Positions 36,960-44,212 of a DNA stretch of 53,874 bases are shown piece after piece. A program made the translations under genes and the position numbers. How positions within the stretch are numbered: the stretch's first letter is position 1; every line of letters starts with the position of its first letter. The stretch spans positions 1 through 53,874 of the forward strand of contig JAJFFW010000022.1 of NCBI GenBank assembly GCA_021776435.1, read 5' to 3'. The notes beneath the pieces are model-generated. The model was not told where the DNA came from and made no database searches. It saw only the letters and a program-made list of their open reading frames with translations. The DNA is from Parvularculaceae bacterium (GTDB taxonomy: Bacteria > Pseudomonadota > Alphaproteobacteria > Caulobacterales > Parvularculaceae).

Positions 36960-37711
36960 AGTTAAAGAAATATCTTCTCGCCTGCGCTTCGCTATGCTTG
37001 CTGACGCAAGGCTGTGTGAGTCGAATTGATCATTTCGGGAAAGCACCGTCAATGAGTGCGCCGGGTAGCCCGCGTCATGCATTACCACCAGTATCAGAAC
37101 AACGAATGGCACTTGCGAAGGCGCGAATTCCGTCGCCAGATGAAGAGGGGGCGACTGGATCTCTCTGGCGTTCGGGGCCAGCGTCGTTATTCGGTGACCG
37201 CAGAGCGCGCACTCTTGGCGACATTGTGACAGTAGTTGTCGAGATAGATGAAGAAGCGGAAATCCGTAATCGTACGAATCGTACGCGTGATGGGTCCGAA
37301 GAACTGGCGGTGCCGAATCTTTTCGGTTTACCGACCCTGGCGAAGCGCGTACTTCCAGGTGATGCTGACCTCGATCCCGCTATCGAAGCCAGTTCGTCAT
37401 CCTCTTCAAACGGGGACGGCACAATCCGCAGGCAAGAAAAGATCACGCTTCAAATCGCAGCGACGGTCGTCACCATACTACCAAATGGTCACATGGTGAT
37501 CTCTGGCAATCAGGAGGTGCGTGTCAATCATGAGCTTCGCGATCTGCAAGTCGCAGGAATCATTCGACCAGAAGATATCTCACGTAGAAATACGATTACT
37601 TATGAGAAAATAGCCGATGCTCGTGTTATATATGGAGGTCGCGGATCAATCACTGATCTCCAGGAGCCGCGCTATGGTCAACAGGTGCTCGACGCCATAA
37701 TGCCGTTTTGA
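36956..37711 (+). CDS. flgH: Flagellar L-ring lipoprotein
   Basis: A 251-residue lipoprotein. The signal peptide ends with the lipobox LTQGC (C20). The mature part contains SLWRSGPASLFGDRRARTLG, DIVTVVVEIDEEAEIRNRT, GHMVISGNQEVRVNHELRDL and the C-terminal GSITDLQEPRYGQQVLDAIM, all typical of FlgH. It forms the outer-membrane ring around the distal rod. It follows flgA with a four-base overlap. Confidence 0.96.
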   Translation: MKLKKYLLACASLCLLTQGCVSRIDHFGKAPSMSAPGSPRHALPPVSEQRMALAKARIPSPDEEGATGSLWRSGPASLFGDRRARTLGDIVTVVVEIDEEAEIRNRTNRTRDGSEELAVPNLFGLPTLAKRVLPGDADLDPAIEASSSSSSNGDGTIRRQEKITLQIAATVVTILPNGHMVISGNQEVRVNHELRDLQVAGIIRPEDISRRNTITYEKIADARVIYGGRGSITDLQEPRYGQQVLDAIMPF

Positions 37712-37718
37712 TAGTCCC

Positions 37719-38258
37719 ATGATGAAATTTCTCCCTGTAATCTTGCAAGTAATTTTTGTTTTCGGCGGCGTGATGGCTGGCCTTTGGCTGAAATTTACGC
37801 CAGATGCCGGCGCCGATCATGTTGAGATTGAAGCCGATGATCATGCTCTGGTCACACATGACAATACGAATGAAAACGCTGAGAAGAAAAAGAATAAATC
37901 GGGTGGAGGTCATGGTGCTGACAATATGAATTCCGATAATGGGTATATGAAATTCAGCCGTCAGTTTATCGTGCCGGTGTTGGATAAGGCTGGTGTTAAT
38001 TCACTTGTTATCCTGGAATTAAATATCGAAGTGCCATCAAACGCAACTGAAACCATATATGTTAAGGAACCCAAGTTAAGGGACGTATTATTGAGCCGTC
38101 TATTACAACTCTCCAATGGCGGAGCCTTTGACGATCAGATAACTGAGCAAAGAAAGCTGGACACGCTTCGCGTGGAATTACTTGAGGCGGCGCAGGGCGT
38201 TATCGGTGAGAGCGCGATAAATATTCTGATATTAAATATATCAAGACAAAACGTTTGA
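37719..38258 (+). CDS. Second FliL-like membrane protein
   Basis: A 179-residue protein (start at 37719 or the ATG one codon later). One N-terminal helix (residues 4-24), a polar, acidic then lysine- and glycine-rich linker to about residue 65, and a C-terminal domain with VILELNIEVPSN, EPKLRDVLLSRLLQLSNGGA and INILILNIS. The last part parallels FliL. Rhodobacter sphaeroides has a FliL-like extra motor protein, MotF, needed for rotation; this could be an analogue, but I cannot show orthology. It follows flgH by seven bases and its end overlaps the convergent flgD by 18 bases. Confidence 0.6.
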   Translation: MMKFLPVILQVIFVFGGVMAGLWLKFTPDAGADHVEIEADDHALVTHDNTNENAEKKKNKSGGGHGADNMNSDNGYMKFSRQFIVPVLDKAGVNSLVILELNIEVPSNATETIYVKEPKLRDVLLSRLLQLSNGGAFDDQITEQRKLDTLRVELLEAAQGVIGESAINILILNISRQNV

Positions 38259-38936
38259 TTTAATGGATTCCCGTACGGCGGTGATAGATCCGGGTTCCAC
38301 AACATTTCCGTTTTCTAGAATCAATTGCATCGCACCATTGACTAATCTCGCTTCGGTTACGCGTGCATTGATGCTCGGTAATGGTCTCCCGATAAGGGTA
38401 TCATCTCTGAAAGTGGGGACTGATATCGTATATTCCCCCTGAGGAACTACAAAACCGCCACTATCAACACCGTTCCATGTGAATGTGTTTTGACCGACGC
38501 GTACATCTTCTCGAAAAATAACAGAATTATTTCTGTCACGTATCACCACTTCGTTTGTCGTTCCAACCGCGCTTGGGGGGAGACGGAAATTTAAATCTTC
38601 GCCATTGAACCGGACAACGCCTGTTTCAGCTTCGACCTCTTTCCCGATCCACTGAGTGGCTTCCTCCAACCCGGCTGCAGCGCCTAACCCACCGGCAATT
38701 TCCTCTAGCAACTGGTTAGATTTCACTTGTTGCTCAACAGATGAGAAGCTCGCAAGTTGTTCGACAAATTGCGTTGAATCAAGAGGACTCAAAGGATCCT
38801 GATTTCTCAATTGTGCCGTGAGAAGTGAGAGAAAGCTTTTAAAATCTGATGCTGCTGATGCGGCGGCGCCAGCCGTCGAACTGGGGTCAGGTCGTGGTGT
38901 GACGCCAGTCGCATCTGAAATTGGTGGTATAATCAT
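38241..38936 (-). CDS. flgD: Flagellar hook cap/scaffold protein FlgD
   Basis: A 231-residue protein. The N-terminal DFKSFLSLLTAQLRNQDPLS followed by PLDSTQFVEQLASFSSVEQ is the export and capping motif of FlgD. The C-terminal half has a beta-rich FlgD-type Ig/Tudor region (FTWNGVDSGGFVVPQGEYTI). FlgD caps the growing hook and is later replaced by FlgK. It follows fliK by 30 bases on the same strand. The 3' end overlaps the convergent FliL-like gene. Confidence 0.94.
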   Translation of the reverse strand: MIIPPISDATGVTPRPDPSSTAGAAASAASDFKSFLSLLTAQLRNQDPLSPLDSTQFVEQLASFSSVEQQVKSNQLLEEIAGGLGAAAGLEEATQWIGKEVEAETGVVRFNGEDLNFRLPPSAVGTTNEVVIRDRNNSVIFREDVRVGQNTFTWNGVDSGGFVVPQGEYTISVPTFRDDTLIGRPLPSINARVTEARLVNGAMQLILENGNVVEPGSITAVRESIKSNVLS

Positions 38937-38966
38937 ATCAATCTATTCCGTTTCATAGTGAAGGGG

Positions 38967-40283
38967 CTAAACGAGCCGGTCCAATCGATTGTTGTCATCC
39001 ATTGACAGGTAAACGACTTTCCGTTCATTCCCATTTTCAAAAACCTCCACGTCAGCTGCTTCCTCAGAAGTAAAGACATGTTGGTTACTGGAAGAAAAAT
39101 CGAGTTGAACGTTTTCAAATCCTGCTTCCTCCAACGCTCTGACCAAATCATTTCCGTGGCGACGAAGCAGGTCGAGAGTCTCACCTCGCTCAGAAGAAAC
39201 GATGGCAGTCACCGCTTCGGTGGTTTCCATATTAAATTGGACTCGAACGCGACCGAGGTCTGGAGGGTCCAATCTCACATCAATTGTTTTACCACTGCGA
39301 TCGTTACTGATCGCGGCGATAACTTGGCGTGCAGCATCAACTGACGAAGTCGCATTGAATGACGTTGCTTGCACAGATTTTGTGATTGTCCGTTGCAGAT
39401 CAACTTCCGACAAAGCTCCATTTTCTATGGAACCCACCGTTATCAGCGGTGTATCCGATGTAAAGCTCGGAGGTGCATTGACGCTTGTGAAATTTGAAAT
39501 TGCTGCAGACGGCGCGGTCTCTACAGGTGAGTTTATGTTCGAGCGAATTGGATCTCTACGAAAATCCGAAGTAAGCGTCTCGGCGTCCAGCGGTGCAGTT
39601 TCGCGCCCTTCAAGACCAGATTGGGTAGGCGCATTGACTGTCTTCGATTTTTCCAGAAGCGGTGCTGGTGATACCGCTTCGATAACGGATTTCTGTTCGA
39701 GGTTGTTTTGAATGAATGGCTTTGATTCTGAGGTTCGCGGTTCGTCAATCTCAATGTCAGTCCGGTTTGGGAACTCGTTAGCGTCGATTTTAGATATAGA
39801 GGAACGGAATTCACTCAGAACAAAGTCGTTGGAGATCTCTACAGCTTGCACAGAGGGGTCGCTGTGTGAAGGCAATGTCGGGTCGGTGATTGACGCAAGC
39901 TCAGGTGGTATCGATTCTGTTACTATGTTTTCAACAAGAATTTTCTGACTGGGCGTTGTTCGAAAATCATTCAATTCTTCGCCGGGAAAAATCAGTGTGT
40001 TGTCTACAGTCGCTAAATCTTCGGAAAACTCGATGTTGAGTTCGGTTGGCGTCAATTCAGTGTCGCCCTCAAGGGAATTCACTAAGCTATGCTTTGTGAG
40101 TGGCGTTGATAAACGAGTTGTTTCAGGCTTTTCGCCGCCTGAAGGCGCGCCACTTTCTCCAAACTCAGCCTTGAAGGCGCGAGCATCCTTATCCACCTGA
40201 CCTTGATCGGTCGTGGCGCTCTCCTCATTGGTCCGGCCCTGCGAAACATTCTGCACGATCTTAATAGCTGTCAGTGGATCCAT
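38967..40283 (-). CDS. fliK: Flagellar hook-length control protein FliK
   Basis: A 438-residue protein. The first 320 residues are low-complexity, rich in S, T, P, E and N, as in the ruler part of FliK. The C-terminal flg_hook domain (about residues 325-415) reads IDVRLDPPDLGRVRVQFNME and LDLLRRHGNDLVRALEEAGF. FliK measures the hook and switches export specificity through FlhB. It leads a fliK-flgD pair, the two proteins that shape the hook. It diverges from flgJ over about 100 AT-rich bases. Confidence 0.88.
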   Translation of the reverse strand: MDPLTAIKIVQNVSQGRTNEESATTDQGQVDKDARAFKAEFGESGAPSGGEKPETTRLSTPLTKHSLVNSLEGDTELTPTELNIEFSEDLATVDNTLIFPGEELNDFRTTPSQKILVENIVTESIPPELASITDPTLPSHSDPSVQAVEISNDFVLSEFRSSISKIDANEFPNRTDIEIDEPRTSESKPFIQNNLEQKSVIEAVSPAPLLEKSKTVNAPTQSGLEGRETAPLDAETLTSDFRRDPIRSNINSPVETAPSAAISNFTSVNAPPSFTSDTPLITVGSIENGALSEVDLQRTITKSVQATSFNATSSVDAARQVIAAISNDRSGKTIDVRLDPPDLGRVRVQFNMETTEAVTAIVSSERGETLDLLRRHGNDLVRALEEAGFENVQLDFSSSNQHVFTSEEAADVEVFENGNERKVVYLSMDDNNRLDRLV

Positions 40284-40387
40284 CGAGAAATCCTCATTTT
40301 AAATTTTTATAAGCAATATTATGTACAAAAATGGTTACCAAGCCTTTGCACTCAGCATGATATGGGTGCAGCGAGGAGGAGGTAGAT

Positions 40388-40708
40388 ATGAAACCAGTAG
40401 ATACTTCGCCGCAGGTTCAGAATCTCAAAACTTTGAGAGAAGCGAAACCTGAGACCCGCAACAACGTTGAGTTGTTAAAAAAGGCGCGAGAGTTCGAGAC
40501 GGCGTTCGTGGCGCAAATGCTCTCTCACAGTGGGCTCGCGAAGGCGCTTAACGCCAATAGCGGATTTGGTGGAGAGGCGTTCTCATCATTACTGGTCGAA
40601 CAATATGCCGGTCAAATCGTAGACCGCGGTGGGTTCGGTCTTGCGGACAAGATTTATGAGCAGTTGCGCGATAAGGAAGTTCAAAATGTCGACAAAACCG
40701 TCGCTTAA
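40388..40708 (+). CDS. flgJ: Single-domain FlgJ rod-binding protein
   Basis: A 106-residue protein consisting only of the rod-binding domain: LLKKAREFETAFVAQMLSHS and GFGGEAFSSLLVEQYAGQIV. AGGAGGAGG stands before the ATG. In gamma-proteobacteria FlgJ has an added peptidoglycan hydrolase domain; here it is absent, as in Rhodobacter, and an SLT-type enzyme at 47037 takes that place. FlgJ is a cap for rod growth. It overlaps the following flgN-like gene by 23 bases. Confidence 0.9.
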   Translation: MKPVDTSPQVQNLKTLREAKPETRNNVELLKKAREFETAFVAQMLSHSGLAKALNANSGFGGEAFSSLLVEQYAGQIVDRGGFGLADKIYEQLRDKEVQNVDKTVA

Positions 40709-41072
40709 CGAGACTCTTGACCACCTATTGGAAGTCCTTGATAGAGAAAAAGCACTCTTGTTGGCGGGGCAGTATGATAAGCTCGCAGAGGTGGCGAAAG
40801 ACAAGGAACACAGTGTTGCAGATCTCGATCGACTCCTTGTTGATCAAAATAATGTGAAGCAGCTATCAGCTTATATGGCGCGCTTTTCAAAGGTTACTAA
40901 ATTCGCTCAAGAAAACGAACAATTGTTGAACGCCGCACGTGGCGGTGTCTCATCAGCGCAAGTTCGAATAAAGAATATATTGAATCGTAGCCGTAATGTT
41001 GGCGTATATTCTCTGGACGGAAATAAGCCATTGGTGCCAGACGCAGGCATAACACGCGGTAAAATGGCATAA
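40686..41072 (+). CDS. flgN: FlgN-like export chaperone
   Basis: A 128-residue, mainly helical protein starting MSTKPSLNETLDHLLEVLDR. AAGGAAG lies just upstream, inside the end of flgJ, and decides the start over a longer frame. It has the FlgN layout: an N-terminal helical hairpin (EKALLLAGQYDKLAEVAKDK), a central helix and a short polar C-terminus ending near NVGVYSLDGNK. FlgN family proteins bind FlgK and FlgL before export. Similarity is modest, so the call leans on size, fold and context. Confidence 0.72.
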   Translation: MSTKPSLNETLDHLLEVLDREKALLLAGQYDKLAEVAKDKEHSVADLDRLLVDQNNVKQLSAYMARFSKVTKFAQENEQLLNAARGGVSSAQVRIKNILNRSRNVGVYSLDGNKPLVPDAGITRGKMA

Positions 41073-41078
41073 ACCAAA

Positions 41079-41093
41079 TTAACCAAAATTTAT
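41079..41093 (+). promoter_or_regulatory. Candidate CtrA-type element upstream of flagellin
   Basis: TTAA-N7-TTAT, one mismatch from the TTAA-N7-TTAA CtrA consensus, starts seven bases after the flgN-like stop and 188 bases before the flagellin ATG. It is well placed for control of a separate flagellin transcript. The motif is short and the region AT-rich, so it needs binding data. Confidence 0.25.
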
Positions 41094-41131
41094 TCTGAAT
41101 ACAGTAGTTGCATATGTGACGGTCAAAATAA

Positions 41132-41241
41132 ACTGTCGTGGGACAGTATAGAATGCGTTCCACTTTCGTCAGAAAGACGTAAGCCCGGTGATAATGGCAA
41201 AGCCTTATCCGGATCATTCCAAGGCGCAGAAAAAATGCGCC
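41132..41241 (+). promoter_or_regulatory. Structured flagellin leader with four hairpins
   Basis: Four inverted repeats lie in the 194 bases before flagellin: ACTGTC/GACAGT (41132-41147); CTTTC/GAAAG (41163-41176); CCGG-GATAA-GGC pairing with GCC-TTATC-CGG, with two small bulges (41185-41212); and GGCGCA/TGCGCC around a loop of G and six A (41223-41241), ending 12 bases before the AGGAG. In Caulobacter, FlbT binds the flagellin leader mRNA and limits its stability. flbT lies just downstream, so these hairpins are natural candidates for its target. The transcription start is not known, so some may be outside the RNA. Confidence 0.5.
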
Positions 41242-41266
41242 CATTGAAATGTACAGGAGCGTACAC

Positions 41267-42451
41267 ATGTCTCTTCTCACAAACGAAAGCTCGATGGTTG
41301 CGTTGTCAACACTGCGCAACATCAATCAGAATCTGGCAACAGTCCAGGCAGAAATTTCTACAGGTAAATCAGTCTCCAACGCTCGTGACAACGCATCGAT
41401 CTTTGCTGTCACGACGGTTATGCAGTCTGATGTCGATAGCTTTAAGGCGATTTCAGGTTCGTTGAATCTCGGTTCTGCGACGGTTGCGGTTGCTCGTGGC
41501 GCTTCTGAGCAGATCACTGGCCTTCTCCAGGAAGTAAAAACCTTGGTTGTTGCTGCTCAAGAGGACAATGTTGACCGGACAAAAATCCAGACGGATGTTG
41601 CTCAGCTTCGAGATCAAATCAGTTCTATCGTCAATGCTGCACAGTTTAACGGTCTTAATCTTATAAAGGGTGGCGGTTCTGTTGACATTCTATCCTCGCT
41701 TGACCGTGCTTCTGACGGAACTGTTACTGCGGCAAGCATCTCAATCGGTAAGAACGATCTGAGCTCAACAGCGCAGGTATTTGGCGCCGGTGCTGGTAAT
41801 GTTACAAGTGCAGCGACTGGTACTGGAAACATCCTCGCTGCGGCAACTGAGACAGTTACATATACGGCTGCTGCAGTTACGGCGGGCGAAAGCTTCAGAG
41901 TGTCACTCGGTGGTACTGATTTTGATTATGTTGCACGTGAAGGCGATACACTGAATGATGTGGCTAGTCAGCTTTCAAGCAAGATCAACGGCGCCATTCC
42001 AGGTGTAACGGTCTCTGCTACGAATGTTGCTGATCCAGAAACCTCGAACACCGTCCTCTCGATTACTAATAATACAGCTGCGACTGTTACGTTCACGGAT
42101 ACAGTGAACAGTGGCGGCACTGCAGGTGGTGACCTGGCAGCTTTAGGCACGATTGACGTGTCAACTGCTGCTGGCGCGGCGACTGCACTGAATGATATAG
42201 AGGGACTCATTCAGGCTGGCATCAACGCTTCTGCGGAATTTGGTTCTTCGCAAAAGCGGATTGATATTCAAAATGAGTTTGTCACTAGCCTGACGGACGC
42301 ACTGAAAACCGGTATTGGCGCACTGACGGACGCCAATCTGGAAGAAGCTTCGGCTCGCTTGCAGTCACTGCAAGTGCAGCAGCAGCTTGGCATTCAGGCG
42401 CTTTCGATTGCCAACCAGCAGTCGCAGTCGCTTCTTAGCCTCTTCCGTTAA
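41267..42451 (+). CDS. Flagellin
   Basis: A 394-residue filament protein. The ATG at 41267 has AGGAG eight bases upstream; an earlier in-frame ATG at 41249 is less well placed. Conserved coiled ends are clear: ALSTLRNINQNLATVQAEIS, then STGKSVSNARDNASIF, and C-terminal RLQSLQVQQQLGIQALSIAN with QQSQSLLSLFR. The centre (about residues 180-290) is a threonine- and valine-rich outer domain. It is the only flagellin in the window and has its own terminator, flaF and flbT behind it. No cysteines are present. Confidence 0.95.
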   Translation: MSLLTNESSMVALSTLRNINQNLATVQAEISTGKSVSNARDNASIFAVTTVMQSDVDSFKAISGSLNLGSATVAVARGASEQITGLLQEVKTLVVAAQEDNVDRTKIQTDVAQLRDQISSIVNAAQFNGLNLIKGGGSVDILSSLDRASDGTVTAASISIGKNDLSSTAQVFGAGAGNVTSAATGTGNILAAATETVTYTAAAVTAGESFRVSLGGTDFDYVAREGDTLNDVASQLSSKINGAIPGVTVSATNVADPETSNTVLSITNNTAATVTFTDTVNSGGTAGGDLAALGTIDVSTAAGAATALNDIEGLIQAGINASAEFGSSQKRIDIQNEFVTSLTDALKTGIGALTDANLEEASARLQSLQVQQQLGIQALSIANQQSQSLLSLFR

Positions 42452-42459
42452 AAATAATG

Positions 42460-42492
42460 AAACTGGAACGGGTTCGCCCGTTCCAGTTTTTT
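42460..42492 (+). terminator. Rho-independent terminator after flagellin
   Basis: A perfect 13-base stem (AAACTGGAACGGG with its complement) around a TTCG tetraloop, followed by a T-tract. It begins eight bases after the flagellin stop. It would end most flagellin transcripts before flaF-flbT, so these regulators are made at a lower level than the filament protein or from read-through. Confidence 0.95.
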
Positions 42493-42530
42493 ATCTCCAA
42501 ATAGATAGCTAGAGAGAAAGGGAATAATAT

Positions 42531-42914
42531 ATGTACGGGGCGGCTTTAGCGAAGAATCCTTATGTTGACAACATAGAATCGACAGGTTCTGAGCGCGGCA
42601 TTGAATATCAAATATTTGCACGCGTGACCCGTCAACTTTCCCATGTCCAGACTGGCGTTACTGATCAACTTTCAAATATTGCTCAAGCTCTCCATGACAA
42701 CTTGAAGTTATGGACGATACTGGCTGCTGACGTTGCTGGTGAAAAAAATGAATTACCAGCAGAACTCCGATCAAAGCTTTTTTATCTTTATGAGTTTACA
42801 CGTGAACACAGCGCGAAAGTGCTCGATGGCAAGGCGGACTCGAAAGTTCTTATTGACATAAATATGTCTGTGATGCGCGGCCTTCGCGGTGAAGTCGATA
42901 TAACGGAGGAATAA
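42531..42914 (+). CDS. flaF: Flagellar biosynthesis regulator/chaperone FlaF
   Basis: A 127-residue helical protein with YGAALAKNPYVDNIESTGSE at the start and GIEYQIFARVTRQLSHVQTG, LWTILAADVAGEKNELPAEL following, all in line with FlaF of Rhodobacterales and Caulobacter. AAGGGAA precedes the ATG. FlaF binds flagellin and, with FlbT, sets flagellin translation and secretion. It lies directly after the flagellin terminator and three bases before flbT. Confidence 0.92.
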   Translation: MYGAALAKNPYVDNIESTGSERGIEYQIFARVTRQLSHVQTGVTDQLSNIAQALHDNLKLWTILAADVAGEKNELPAELRSKLFYLYEFTREHSAKVLDGKADSKVLIDINMSVMRGLRGEVDITEE

Positions 42915-42916
42915 TA

Positions 42917-43357
42917 ATGACAAGCGGATTGGTTCTTCGTCTTCGGCCAAACGAGAAATTTCTCGTGAATGGCGTTGTATTAGAAAATGGCGATCGCCGA
43001 ACGCGCCTTCGTGTTACCTCACAAAATGCGAAGATATTGCGTCTGCGGGATGCCTTGCACCCTAATGATGCGAACACGCCCACCAAACGTCTTTATTATA
43101 TTGCTCAACTTGCGGTCGCAGGTGAAGCGAGTGTTGAAGACATCAAAGAAGAACTCTTGTCCGGGTTGTTGAAACTGCGTGCAGCGTTCGGTGATGAAGA
43201 GGGTAGCAAAGATATAGATATGGCAATCGAAGCCGCCAAAGAGGAACGCTTTTACCACGTTATGCGCTCTTTGCACCGGGTAATCCCGCACGAAGTTCCG
43301 CTCTTGATGGCAGTTCGGCCTAAAGGCATTGAGATCGCGGAAATCAATACGCGCTAA
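42917..43357 (+). CDS. flbT: Flagellin mRNA-binding regulator FlbT
   Basis: A 146-residue protein with LVLRLRPNEKFLVNGVVLEN GDRR at the start, AKILRLRDALHP, and RRAL-type helices including RFYHVMRSLHRVIPHEVPLL near the C-terminus, typical of FlbT. In Caulobacter it binds the 5' leader of flagellin mRNA and shortens its life when assembly is incomplete. The hairpins at 41132-41241 are the likely target here. It follows flaF by two bases and overlaps the next gene by one base (TAATG). Confidence 0.93.
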   Translation: MTSGLVLRLRPNEKFLVNGVVLENGDRRTRLRVTSQNAKILRLRDALHPNDANTPTKRLYYIAQLAVAGEASVEDIKEELLSGLLKLRAAFGDEEGSKDIDMAIEAAKEERFYHVMRSLHRVIPHEVPLLMAVRPKGIEIAEINTR

Positions 43358-44199
43358 TGTTTTTTCAACCGGCAATCGGCGTTGGTGGATATGGTGGTTG
43401 GCGCATATTGCAGGCGACGGCGTCACGTCAGCAAGAGACTTTTGAGAAGTCGCCATCGCTTGGGCGTGATATCGAATATTTTCGTGAGAATATTACGAAA
43501 GCGACCACTGCGGAAGCGCTTGTCAAAGATCGCCGTTTATTAAGAGTGGCGCTTGGCGCGTTCGGTCTCAGCAGCGAGATTAATAAACAAGCCTTAGTAC
43601 AGAAAATACTGGCTGATGGAACGGAAGAGCCGACTGCATTCGCTAATCGATTAGGGGATGCGCGCTTTAAAAATCTCGCAGAAGCATTTGATTATGGTAA
43701 TATTACTGCTGGATCAAATATCTTATTAAAATCGTTCCGTGAAGATATTATTGCCCGATTTAAAACTCAGGAGTTCGAACGAGCTGTCGGAGAAACCGAC
43801 GGTGATATGCGCCTTGCGTTGAACTTTAAACGAGAAATCGGCGCCATCGCATCAAGCGAAAGCGTAGACAGAGTTGGTTGGTTTCAAGTTATGGGACAGA
43901 GACCTCTGCGAACGCTCATTTCAACGGCGCTTGGCTTGCCAGAGAGTGTTGCGCAGCTCGATCTCGATAAACAGCAAGAAATATTTCAGGACAAAGCGCG
44001 TGATTTATTCGGAGACTCGTCTGTTTCCGTTTTCACCGATCCAGAAAATGTTGAAACGGCGATCCGCCAATTTTTTCTTTTTCAGCAAATAAAAGACGGT
44101 TCAACGACGGTTACACCTGGTACAACGGCGCTTACCTTGCTTCAAAGCGCTAGCTTTGGCGGCGCCGGGGGCGCCAACCTGTTTCAATCGCAAGTCTAA
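43357..44199 (+). CDS. DUF1217 family flagellar protein
   Basis: A 280-residue protein starting MFFQPAIGVGGYGGWRILQA. It shows the repeated helical units of DUF1217: SLGRDIEYFRENITKATTAE, LLRVALGAFGLSSEINKQAL, and NRLGDARFKNLAEAFDYGN. The family occurs in alphaproteobacterial flagellar loci, often beside flaF-flbT, and is poorly characterised. Translation is probably coupled to flbT through the one-base overlap. No signal peptide or membrane helix is seen, so a cytoplasmic or exported-by-flagellum location is possible. Confidence 0.82.
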   Translation: MFFQPAIGVGGYGGWRILQATASRQQETFEKSPSLGRDIEYFRENITKATTAEALVKDRRLLRVALGAFGLSSEINKQALVQKILADGTEEPTAFANRLGDARFKNLAEAFDYGNITAGSNILLKSFREDIIARFKTQEFERAVGETDGDMRLALNFKREIGAIASSESVDRVGWFQVMGQRPLRTLISTALGLPESVAQLDLDKQQEIFQDKARDLFGDSSVSVFTDPENVETAIRQFFLFQQIKDGSTTVTPGTTALTLLQSASFGGAGGANLFQSQV

Positions 44200-44212
44200 G
44201 GATGTGAGAGAA

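Noticed and set aside
41073-41266. Sigma-54 or sigma-28 promoter for flagellin
   Set aside because: TGGCAAAGCC and GTGATAA only partly resemble the consensus elements and the partner boxes are missing at correct spacing.
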